Positions 25,113 through 36,426 of a stretch of 64,000 nucleotides of DNA are shown here, in pieces. Position numbers and translations under genes: made by a program. The notes below the pieces were generated by a model that had not been told where the DNA came from, did not search any database, and saw nothing but the letters and a program-made list of their open reading frames with translations. Source of the stretch: an uncultured Pseudomonadota bacterium (GTDB lineage Bacteria; Myxococcota_A; UBA796; GCA-2862545); the NCBI GenBank assembly GCA_913061235.1, contig CAJXTB010000004.1:124001-188000 (forward strand), given 5' to 3'. Numbering within the stretch: the first letter of the stretch is position 1; each line of letters starts with the position of its first letter.

Positions 25113-25476
25113 CTACTCCGGGTTCGTCAGCTCACTGAATCCAGGCCCGTCTGACAAGTCGGGCACCACCACGATCTCGATACGTCGGTTCTGCGAACGC
25201 GTCTCGGGTGTGGTGTTGTCTGCGAGTGTCGTCGGCGTCGCCGGAGCCGTCATCGTTGGATGAGGGGTCGGGATTGTTGATGTCGGGCGCTGCATCTTCT
25301 GCGCGATGCAGGGCTTCGAGTGCCTCTACACGTTGGGCCAAGGCCTCTTGCGCCGCGCGAATCTCGTCTAGAGCGGGGGAACGGCATCCGCGGACGTAGC
25401 CAGCGCGTCTAGACGCTCGGTCGTGTCGGCCGGAACGCGTTCATCCAGCAGTACCGCGTTGGAGTCTTGGGCCATG
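25113..25476 (-). pseudogene. Decayed OmpA-like gene fragment
   Basis: Three minus-strand frames joined by frameshifts give an OmpA-like remnant. From ATG 25476 come MAQDSNAVLLDE, then a shifted frame VPADTTERLDALATS ending at an in-frame TAG, then a third stretch ALDEIRAAQEALAQRVEALE. The last frame ends TRSQNRRIEIVVVPDLS and GFSELTNPE before TAG 25113. That end matches the C-terminus of the intact OmpA-like lipoprotein at 30319-31134 (NNRRIEITVVPDLS). The central OmpA peptidoglycan-binding core is missing. It lies downstream of metH on the same strand and fills most of this otherwise gene-free 470-base stretch. Confidence 0.75.
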
Positions 25477-25544
25477 TGGCGGGCGGGCCGGTGACCATGG
25501 TGTTTGTGCACTCCGGCAGACGAGGCCCGGTAGTGCCCCTCACA

Positions 25545-29237
<3,693 letters not shown>

Positions 29238-29324
29238 AGAAACCTCTAGACAAGGCGCGCGGGTAACGCGAAGTAGGGGCCCTGGCTCCTACCCGACGGG
29301 TTTTGACGTGCTACGTCTGCCTGC

Positions 29325-30329
29325 ATGAACCGAGGTGCTTTGGTGTTGTGGATGCTGCTGTTGGCGGGCTGCTGGGAACCGACCGAGACATCTTCTGTGG
29401 GTATGGCGGGCCGTGTCCTCGACCACACCGGCTTTCCCATCACAGATGTGGAGGTGGTCAGTCTGGAAGGGCGGTCCATCACCAATAGTGACGGTCACTT
29501 TGCCGTTGAGTACCAAGCGCCGGACACCTACGTCAGCTTTGATATTGGCGCTTCGACCTTCCGTCGCAACTACCAACCGGCAGACGAAGGGCAGGTCATT
29601 GACGTGCAGATTTCACGGCTGCATGAGGTGTCGATTGCCTGCAACACGGCCTGCTCTGGGCGGGCGCAGTGGGACCTCGGTGGCGGGTTGACGGTGCGTG
29701 CGGCGCTGTCCTGCGAACCGGGTGCACGGAGCGCGTTGGTCGGCGTTCCGACGGGAATCCCAGAGCTGTTGTGCCGCGACTCAGACGCCGAGCTGTCCGC
29801 GAATGGCGACAACTGGACCATACGCGCACCCTCCCGCCATATCGAGGTTCGTGCGGCGGATAGCGAGTCGTGCCGTGTCTCGATTGGCAGCATTGTGGCC
29901 ACTCGCGTGCAAGACCTCGCTGCCGAAGCGCGCGTTGTGTACATGGGTAGTGCATCGGGAGACGTCGCGATCAAGGGCGTTTGTGACGGCATTCCGGTCA
30001 TTCCAGTGCAAGCCGCAGCGGACGTTGTCTCGGTCGAGATTGTGCCGAACACCGGACAGACATGGGAGCTTGGCGTTGAAGGCCTAGAGGCCGTGGATGT
30101 GTATGGCTTGCCTGACGTTGGCGACTCATGGTCCCTGCGCCTTCAGCCGACTGGAACCACGCTGACCACACCGGTGCTGCCTGCTGGACACTACGCCATC
30201 TTGGGGCCCGATGCCCTGCCAATGGACCCTGCATCCCTGCGCGCCCAGATGAGCGAACAGGCGCCGGGTGAGCTCGTTCGACAAGACGAGGGTCGCCAAG
30301 CGACGTGGAGAGTACGCATTGTTGAATAG
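29325..30329 (+). CDS. Lipoprotein with carboxypeptidase-regulatory-like domain
   Basis: The 334-residue product has a signal with lipobox LLLAGC. Residues about 27-90 form a CarboxypepD_reg-like Ig-fold (VLDHTGFPITDVEVVSLEGRSITNSDGHFAVE), common in surface proteins of this group. The rest (about 100-334) is beta-rich with Cys pairs and unassigned. No catalytic motif is seen. Its end overlaps the TTG start of the OmpA-like gene by 11 bases, so both are probably one envelope unit. Confidence 0.8.
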   Translation: MNRGALVLWMLLLAGCWEPTETSSVGMAGRVLDHTGFPITDVEVVSLEGRSITNSDGHFAVEYQAPDTYVSFDIGASTFRRNYQPADEGQVIDVQISRLHEVSIACNTACSGRAQWDLGGGLTVRAALSCEPGARSALVGVPTGIPELLCRDSDAELSANGDNWTIRAPSRHIEVRAADSESCRVSIGSIVATRVQDLAAEARVVYMGSASGDVAIKGVCDGIPVIPVQAAADVVSVEIVPNTGQTWELGVEGLEAVDVYGLPDVGDSWSLRLQPTGTTLTTPVLPAGHYAILGPDALPMDPASLRAQMSEQAPGELVRQDEGRQATWRVRIVE

Positions 30330-31134
30330 AACCTGCCGAACCTTGGCAGTTGTCGCGTTGCTCTCCGTGTCCTGTGTGGGTCGTGGAAAGTACACAGAGG
30401 CCTTGGATGCGAACTCCCTGCTGACATCCGAGCGGGATGCTTTGACCGCAGAAGGCATTGCGTTGTCGGACCAGGCGGGGCGTCTACAGACCGAGCTTGA
30501 GGCGACGAACGCGGTGCTAGAGCAGACCAATCGTCGTCTCGCCGCAGCGATTGCTCAGACGGGTGAGCTGGAAGGGGATGTCGCGCGTATGGAGGCTGCC
30601 CTTCAAGTAGCCGAGCAGCGCGAACTCGCCGCTGACGCAGCTCTGGCCGAGTACCGGGCCCTGGTTGCGCGCTTTCAGGACATGATTGACGCTGGCACCT
30701 TGTCCGTGCGGGTCATTGATGGACGCATGGTCGTGGAGCTGGCGACCGACATCCTGTTTGGGGCGGGCTCCGCGACACTATCCGCCGACGGTGCCACAGC
30801 ACTTCGCGGTGTAGCCACCGTCCTTGCGGCGATTCCCGACCGTGAGTTTCAGGTCGCGGGTCATACCGACAATGTACCCATCTCAACGGCCCGTTTTCCG
30901 AGCAACTGGGACATGGGAGCATCGCGCGCCATTGCAGTCCTGGACGTGCTCACCGGTGGTGGCCTCGACTCGGGTCGCGTGAGTGCGGCGTCGTTCGGGG
31001 ACACCAAGCCACGCGACACCAATCGGACGCCAGAAGGGCGCAAGAACAACCGTCGCATCGAGATTACCGTGGTGCCGGACCTGTCGGAACTGCCCGGCTA
31101 CAGCGAGCTGGAGGCGATTGCGGCCGGCGAGTAA
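30319..31134 (+). CDS. OmpA-family peptidoglycan-binding lipoprotein
   Basis: The 271-residue product most likely starts at TTG 30319, 8 bases after GGAG; TTG 30322 is next. The signal ends with lipobox LSVSC. A coiled coil (about 25-125) rich in Glu/Ala/Leu leads to an OmpA_C domain (about 140-262): FGAGSATLSADGATAL, VAGHTDNVPI, NWDMGASRAIAVLDVL and NRTPEGRKNNRRIEI. The NxxLSxxRA-type helix and the Asp/Arg for diaminopimelate binding are present. It should tether the outer membrane to the wall. A broken copy of the same gene lies on the other side of metH. Confidence 0.9.
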   Translation: MLNRTCRTLAVVALLSVSCVGRGKYTEALDANSLLTSERDALTAEGIALSDQAGRLQTELEATNAVLEQTNRRLAAAIAQTGELEGDVARMEAALQVAEQRELAADAALAEYRALVARFQDMIDAGTLSVRVIDGRMVVELATDILFGAGSATLSADGATALRGVATVLAAIPDREFQVAGHTDNVPISTARFPSNWDMGASRAIAVLDVLTGGGLDSGRVSAASFGDTKPRDTNRTPEGRKNNRRIEITVVPDLSELPGYSELEAIAAGE

Positions 31135-31158
31135 TCACCCGCTGACCGATTGTTCTAG

Positions 31159-32163
31159 CTACTCGACTCCGCCGCACTCGGCGAGGTCGGATGTGTCGAC
31201 GTCTACCGGTGTGATGCTGGAGCTTGCGGATGCGGTCATGCCGTACAGGTCGATTGGCAGGCAGTCGTTGTCGGCAAAGTCTGGACACGGCACGCAAGCG
31301 AGGTCGAAGGTATCGGCGACCAGGCAGATATCCATGTCTCCGGCTTCGGAGAAGTCGAGGAAGCCGGTGATGTGCACGTTGACCAGGGCATCATCGGAGC
31401 CATCGGTCACTGCCCGGATGTCGGCCTCAACCAAGTAGACCGGCTCATCCCAGTCCAACAAGGGCTGGGTGACGCGGAACAGGAACAGCTCGGGAGCGGT
31501 GTAGGTGGTGAGCGCGCCTGTTGTGGGGAGGCACTCGTCCTGCTCGTCGTCATACAGTGGGACAAGCTGGAATTCGTCAGCTTCGTAGCGCCACAACGCC
31601 AAGCCAGCATCGGTGAAGAGCAAGTCGCTGATGAATGCGGTCTGTCCTTGGGCGGTGGACCAGTCGAGCACGTAAGTACGGTCTGTTCCGAAGGTCACGG
31701 TCGAGTCGTCAATCGTGGTGAAGGTGCTGACGACGAGGGCGCATTGCTCGGACGTGATGATGAAATCGTAGGTGGTCTCCGCGGACAAGGTGCCCGCTGT
31801 CGGCGTCCACACAATGCGGTCTCCCGACAGGCTGCTCGAGCCTGGGACGTCGACGCCAGCGCTGGTCTGAACAGACGCCACAGCACCCGTCAGAACACCG
31901 ACATCCGCTTGAATCTCGTCAAAGGTAGGAGAGACCCAGACATTGTCTGCGCCATCCGCAGGGTAGACGTCGTCCACGTCGCTCAACGCCCACGGGCAGT
32001 CGGGATCGATGTCCGAGGTGTCGTCGTCAGACGTGTCGTCGTCCGAATCGGCTTCGGTGTCGGTGGACGTATCGGCGTCAGAGGTGTCGGCCTCCGTGTT
32101 GTCGATGGGGGTACCGCAGGCGGCGAGGCACAACAGCCCCGCCCAGAGTGTGAGTGTTTTCAT
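31159..32163 (-). CDS. Lipoprotein with Asp/Thr linker and Ig-like domain
   Basis: The 334-residue product has lipobox CLAAC and then a Asp/Thr/Ser-rich linker (about 20-55). An Ig-like bacterial domain of the SbsA/Big_5 type follows (about 60-150; YPADGADNVWVSPTFDEIQADV, then WTPTAGTLSAETTYDFIIT). The remaining beta-rich part (about 150-334) has several Cys pairs and no known motif. A surface structural or binding role is inferred. It ends 24 bases from the OmpA-like gene on the opposite strand and starts 50 bases from the divergent Coq4-like gene. Confidence 0.78.
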   Translation of the reverse strand: MKTLTLWAGLLCLAACGTPIDNTEADTSDADTSTDTEADSDDDTSDDDTSDIDPDCPWALSDVDDVYPADGADNVWVSPTFDEIQADVGVLTGAVASVQTSAGVDVPGSSSLSGDRIVWTPTAGTLSAETTYDFIITSEQCALVVSTFTTIDDSTVTFGTDRTYVLDWSTAQGQTAFISDLLFTDAGLALWRYEADEFQLVPLYDDEQDECLPTTGALTTYTAPELFLFRVTQPLLDWDEPVYLVEADIRAVTDGSDDALVNVHITGFLDFSEAGDMDICLVADTFDLACVPCPDFADNDCLPIDLYGMTASASSSITPVDVDTSDLAECGGVE

Positions 32164-32213
32164 GGGGTGGCGTCTATTGCTACCGGCCGGCTTGTCCAGT
32201 AAGACGGTGGTCT

Positions 32214-32894
32214 ATGAACACGTCATCACCCCGGCAGGGGCTGCTTCACCGTACCGGTCATGTGCTCCGTGCCGGACTGCACACCATGCGTCACTACGAC
32301 TTTGGCAGCAACTTGGCCTCTGTTCAGGATGGTGTGGACGTCGGTACCTTCGAGCGATTGGCCGCCTCTGTGGCGGGCGACCCAGGCTGGCAAGAGCTAC
32401 TGCGTGAGCGGCCTCGCTTTCAGCTGGAGACGGTGGACCTACAGGGGCTTGCCGAACTGCCGGATGGAACGCTTGGCCGTGAGTTGCTTCGGCACTTGGT
32501 CGACCACGACCTGCTGCACGGTGAGCGTCATCCTGACAATCCCTACCCAGCATCAGAGCAGGCAGAGTACGCCAAGATTCGCTGGCGAGAGACCCATGAT
32601 GTTCGCCATGTCTTGACCGGGGTTGAGACCTCCGTTCATGACGAGATTGTGCTGCAAGCGTTCCAGCTCGGCCAGTTCTTCAACTGGTTCTCAGTGACCA
32701 CGATGCTCGGCGGACCGTTCCTGTCTCCGCGCGACTCCTTGCGGCCGAAGATGCTTCGCGACTGCTACACGGCCTTCGATGCCGGTCGCCAGGCGAAGCC
32801 CATGTTCACAGTGTACTGGGAACGCCTGTACGCGCAGCCCGTCTCCGAGCTGCGCGAGCGCTTCAATGTGCGGTGGATAGGCCCCAGGCCGTGA
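32214..32894 (+). CDS. Coq4-family protein
   Basis: The 226-residue product resembles COQ4, the ubiquinone-biosynthesis organiser. The N-terminal half has ERLAASVAGDPGWQELLRERP and LPDGTLGRELLRHL, as in Coq4 relatives. The metal motif H-D-x-x-H-x11-E is present in THDVRHVLTGVETSVHDEI. In eukaryotes COQ4 binds zinc and substrate and acts in ring C1 modification of coenzyme Q. Bacterial copies are less studied. ATG 32214 is chosen because it includes the family's first helix; ATG 32286 would cut it. No other quinone gene is adjacent. Confidence 0.78.
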   Translation: MNTSSPRQGLLHRTGHVLRAGLHTMRHYDFGSNLASVQDGVDVGTFERLAASVAGDPGWQELLRERPRFQLETVDLQGLAELPDGTLGRELLRHLVDHDLLHGERHPDNPYPASEQAEYAKIRWRETHDVRHVLTGVETSVHDEIVLQAFQLGQFFNWFSVTTMLGGPFLSPRDSLRPKMLRDCYTAFDAGRQAKPMFTVYWERLYAQPVSELRERFNVRWIGPRP

Positions 32895-32897
32895 GCG

Positions 32898-34193
32898 TCA
32901 GGTTCCCTTGAACAGCTCGGTCAGGGCACCCACCATCATGGCGTGGTCGGCCGTTCCGCACATCTCGCGGGCCGAGTGCATGGACAGCATGGGGTTGCCG
33001 ACGTCTACGCTCTCAATACCTAGGTTGGACGAGATCATAGGGCCAACAGTGCTTCCGCAGGCCAGGTCGCTGCGTGTGACGAACCACTGGCTTGGAACGC
33101 CAGCAGCTTCGCACAACCCCAAGAACCGCGCGGCGGTGTCGTTGTTGGTGGTGTAGCGCTGGTTGACGTTCTGCTTGATGACAGGACCCAAGCCGATCTT
33201 CGGCATGTGCATGGGGTCGTGTAGGTCGGCGTAGGCGGGGTGGATGGCATGGGCCATGTCCGCGCTAACAATGAACGAGCTTGCGATGGCGCGCTGCTGG
33301 CCGCCGGGTGCTTGCTCTTCGGCGTCGCGGACGATGCGGTCGAGCACGTCTTCGAGAAGGCGACCTTTGGCCCCGGTCGACGACTGTGAACCGACCTCTT
33401 CATGGTCGAACAAACCCAAGACTGCGGTCGAGGTCGGCGTGTCCGTGTCGTCTGACGTCAACAGAGCTGCGAGACCTGCGTGGGTGGAGGCGAGGTTGTC
33501 TAGGCGTGCCGAGTAAAGAAACTCGTTGTGCAGCCCGCCAACGGCGGGAGGAGTGAGGTCGTACAGACCCAGGTCCCAGGCCACAATGTCGGCTTGTTCA
33601 ACATCGAGCCGGTCTGCCAGCAACGCGGTGAAGGGGTCTTCGTTCTCGTCATCTGACAAGGTGAAGAGTGCCGGCATGTGGGTCTGCTTGTTCAGGATGA
33701 GGCCCTTGTCATTCACGCCACGGTTCAGGTGAATGGCCACGTTTGGAATGCGACACATGGGCTCGCGAATATCGAGCAAGCGGCTCTCGGTACCGGTCGC
33801 TGTGCGCACGGTGACAGCACCGGCAAACCCAAGGTCACGGTCGGCCCAGGTAGCGAGCAGCACACCGCCGTATGTCTCCACACCCAGGCGAATGTAGCCG
33901 TTGCTGCGAATCAACGGGTTGGGCTTGATGCGCAGGTTGGGGGAGTCGGTGTGTGCAGCAGCAATGCGGAAGCCGTGCTCTACAGGCGCGCCAGTACCCA
34001 TTCGGAAGGCCACGACGGATGACCCGCGCTGGACAAAATGACGCGAACCAGCGGCCAGCGTTTTGGGCTCTGCCGTTTCATCCACGCGGGTGTAGCCGGC
34101 GTCCTCGAGGCGTTGCGCGGCGTTCGCAGCGGCGTGGTGGGGACTGGGAGAGTCGTCGAGGAAAGAGAGGAAGTCGTCGATTAGGGGCGTCAT
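32898..34193 (-). CDS. apeB: M18-family aspartyl aminopeptidase
   Basis: The 431-residue enzyme has the M18 metal and catalytic sites: AAAHTDSPNLR (His, catalytic Asp), RLDNLAS (bridging Asp), FDHEEVGSQ (Glu pair), and the C-terminal LSMHSAREMCG (His). Length and the N-terminal DDFLSFLDDSPSPHHAA match the family. M18 enzymes are dodecameric cytosolic aminopeptidases that remove N-terminal acidic residues. ATG 34193 follows GAGG; an upstream start 20 codons earlier has no ribosome site. It converges with the Coq4-like gene, with 3 bases between stops. Confidence 0.94.
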   Translation of the reverse strand: MTPLIDDFLSFLDDSPSPHHAAANAAQRLEDAGYTRVDETAEPKTLAAGSRHFVQRGSSVVAFRMGTGAPVEHGFRIAAAHTDSPNLRIKPNPLIRSNGYIRLGVETYGGVLLATWADRDLGFAGAVTVRTATGTESRLLDIREPMCRIPNVAIHLNRGVNDKGLILNKQTHMPALFTLSDDENEDPFTALLADRLDVEQADIVAWDLGLYDLTPPAVGGLHNEFLYSARLDNLASTHAGLAALLTSDDTDTPTSTAVLGLFDHEEVGSQSSTGAKGRLLEDVLDRIVRDAEEQAPGGQQRAIASSFIVSADMAHAIHPAYADLHDPMHMPKIGLGPVIKQNVNQRYTTNNDTAARFLGLCEAAGVPSQWFVTRSDLACGSTVGPMISSNLGIESVDVGNPMLSMHSAREMCGTADHAMMVGALTELFKGT

Positions 34194-34317
34194 GGAGACC
34201 TCGGAGATGGAGACATCAGATGCGGTCCCTAACGGGTCGAATTGTTGGGGCATCCCCGGATGGATGCGATTGCGTTACACGACGCCCACACCCCTCTGGG
34301 TGCAGTGAGGATTTGTG

Positions 34318-35250
34318 ATGCGCGTTGCTCTGTTTTTTGATGGCAAGAACCATATGAAGGCCCTGCGCCGAACCGCTTCCGACCGCTGGTTGGACCATGG
34401 TGCGCTCGCCAAGTGGGCCACCGAGCATGTTGGCGGCGAGCGCATGGTTGCGGCCTACTACTACACCGGCGTTCCCAGTCCGCATGAAGACAATGACCGG
34501 CATGCGCTGTCGGACTTGCTCGACGAGCTGGACCGTCGCCCGGGTTTCTTCGTCAAGCGCTTCAATCGTCGGGCGAGTGCGCGGTCGTGCCCGCACTGTC
34601 ACGACATGATTGCGTACACCGAAGAAAAGATGGTCGACACCTCGATTGTGGCCGACATGATAATGCTCGCCACCCGGGATGCGTACGACATTGCGATTGT
34701 CTTCAGCGGCGACTTGGACATTGCTCCAGCAATCACTGCGGTTCACTCGCTCGGCAAGCAAGCGTGGGTGGCTACGTTTGGCGATGACAACCTCTCCCGG
34801 ACCCTGTCGCGCTCGGCCTGGGGACTCATCAATCTGCTCGACCACCTACCGGCCTTCAGCTTCAGCGACCTTGGGACGGCACCCATCACGCGTGTGCCGC
34901 AGGACCCCGACCAGATGGACGAGGAAATGCATCGAGAGCTTCGCCGCGCACAGGCTCACTTTGAGGCGGGCGGGGGCTTTGTTGGCGCGCACTACTTTGT
35001 GCACCGGTGGAAGGGGCACCACATCCCGGACATTCCGGAAGAGCGGCGGCAGTCGGTACAGCGCCTGATGGATATTGGGCGAGCTGAGACCTACGAAGTG
35101 GACGGAAAGACTGCCGTTCGCGCGCTCTCTCCAGATGAGGCACCAAGTGCCCCTGCGGCCGAAGACGAGACCGTCTCCATGCCCATTCCCGAGGCCATTC
35201 GAACGGTTCGGCGCCGCAAGGCAGATGTGGAACCGGACGCGACTAGCTGA
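34318..35250 (+). CDS. NYN-domain (PIN-like) putative ribonuclease
   Basis: The 310-residue protein starts at ATG 34318 behind GTGAGG. The NYN (LabA/DUF88-like) fold spans about 1-185, with the acidic residues expected for a metal-dependent nuclease: VALFFDGKNHM, EKMVDTSIVADMIML and IVFSGDLDIAPAI. A CPHCH segment inside the domain may bind zinc. A C-terminal extension (about 190-310) has basic and acidic stretches of no known family. RNA cleavage is inferred from the fold. Its last 8 bases overlap the end of the opposite-strand membrane protein gene. Confidence 0.82.
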   Translation: MRVALFFDGKNHMKALRRTASDRWLDHGALAKWATEHVGGERMVAAYYYTGVPSPHEDNDRHALSDLLDELDRRPGFFVKRFNRRASARSCPHCHDMIAYTEEKMVDTSIVADMIMLATRDAYDIAIVFSGDLDIAPAITAVHSLGKQAWVATFGDDNLSRTLSRSAWGLINLLDHLPAFSFSDLGTAPITRVPQDPDQMDEEMHRELRRAQAHFEAGGGFVGAHYFVHRWKGHHIPDIPEERRQSVQRLMDIGRAETYEVDGKTAVRALSPDEAPSAPAAEDETVSMPIPEAIRTVRRRKADVEPDATS

Positions 35251-36397
35251 CAGGCTCTGGCGTTGTGGCTTTGACGGTGTCTCCGACGCGGTCTTCGACG
35301 CGGTCTTCAAGCGCGCTCAGACTGTCTAAGACACGGTCGAGGGCGTCGCGGAGCGAGGCACCGTCCAAGGAGAGGCCTGATACACGGACTATGTGGTCGT
35401 CAGCGACGAGGTCGCCGAGGTCGGCAAGCGCCATGAGGTGTCGCTGCGCTCGTGGGTTCAGCCAGCGACGAACCGTGTCGGGGGCGTAGCCCTTGATCAC
35501 GAAGGCTTCGTCAAATGGGGCATCGTTGACTTGAATGTCTTGCCCGGTACTCCAGTAGCCGTCCGGTTCAATCTGACGACGCAGACGGAAGCCCATCTTG
35601 CGTGGCGTGCGTAGACGACCAGTCGCCGTGGCGCGGTAGCCGTCATCTGTTCGTCCAATGACAAGCTCGATGTCGTGGCCGTTGATGGTGCCGGAGACGG
35701 CAGGCCAGGCAGGCTCGAAGGTGAGTCCTCGCTCGGTGGCTACGTCACCGAAGAGAGTCACCTGTGCCTCGAGTCGCTTGGGTGGAGAGACGCGCTGGCG
35801 TGAGGCGGACAGTGCGTCTGCAAGCTGGGTCAAGGTGTCAATGAACGCGGCCAAGGCTTCGGCCTCGGTGATGGGCTTGGTCAGCAGGACCCGTACGTGG
35901 TGGTCCGAGACCAGCAAGTTTGGATACGCGGTGCCCAAAGCCTGGATTCGCTGACGAATGTCCTCCGTCAACAGCTCACGTACACGCTCGCTGTCGTCTC
36001 CGGTGACGTCGAACAGCTTGTCGAAGGACTCTTCTCCAATGTCGATGTGGTGACCACGCGCGCGACGAAACCAGCGGCTGCCAGTCTGCTTGCGGACGGC
36101 CAGACCGAGTCCAAGCGGCCGAGACAACGACAGGACCGCGCGATGCTCAGTGGTGCTCTCTGGACCGTGGCCGACCACCACTTCGCCGATGTACAGCTTT
36201 CGCCCTGAGCTTGGCAGGTAGCCATTCACGGACGCACCGCGCGTGTCTACGTCCAGGCCAAGGTTGCGTGCGACCGCTCGATACGCGGCAGGTGCTGCGG
36301 TCTGCTGGTGAACGCGCCGACCTAGGATGACCCCGATGGTCACGGGCAGAGCTACGCCAAGCAGCAGACACAGAACAGATGGGAACAGGGTGTCCAT
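35243..36397 (-). CDS. Membrane-anchored protein with internal duplication, unknown function
   Basis: The 384-residue product has one N-terminal transmembrane segment (about 8-27). I do not recognise a family. Two halves look duplicated: the first has RRARGHHIDIGEESFDKLFDVTG followed by VRELLTEDIRQRIQAL, and the second has QIEPDGYWSTGQDIQVNDAPFDEAFVIKG followed by VRRWLNPRAQRHLMAL. Both are followed by a short strand (LLVSDHHVRV, LVADDHIVRV). The pattern suggests two related cytosolic or periplasmic alpha/beta domains. The C-terminus ends in a predicted amphipathic helix. Confidence 0.7.
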   Translation of the reverse strand: MDTLFPSVLCLLLGVALPVTIGVILGRRVHQQTAAPAAYRAVARNLGLDVDTRGASVNGYLPSSGRKLYIGEVVVGHGPESTTEHRAVLSLSRPLGLGLAVRKQTGSRWFRRARGHHIDIGEESFDKLFDVTGDDSERVRELLTEDIRQRIQALGTAYPNLLVSDHHVRVLLTKPITEAEALAAFIDTLTQLADALSASRQRVSPPKRLEAQVTLFGDVATERGLTFEPAWPAVSGTINGHDIELVIGRTDDGYRATATGRLRTPRKMGFRLRRQIEPDGYWSTGQDIQVNDAPFDEAFVIKGYAPDTVRRWLNPRAQRHLMALADLGDLVADDHIVRVSGLSLDGASLRDALDRVLDSLSALEDRVEDRVGDTVKATTPEPVS

Positions 36398-36426
36398 GAC
36401 GGGCCGGCTAACGTGAATTCACGTTG

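Noticed and set aside
29238-29324. Possible cobalamin or SAM riboswitch before metH
   Set aside because: The 87-base gap is too short and contains no B12-box or SAM-I core.
31372-32202. Plus-strand frame of 276 codons opposite a lipoprotein
   Set aside because: The minus-strand product has a lipobox and an Ig-like domain; the plus frame has no recognisable features.
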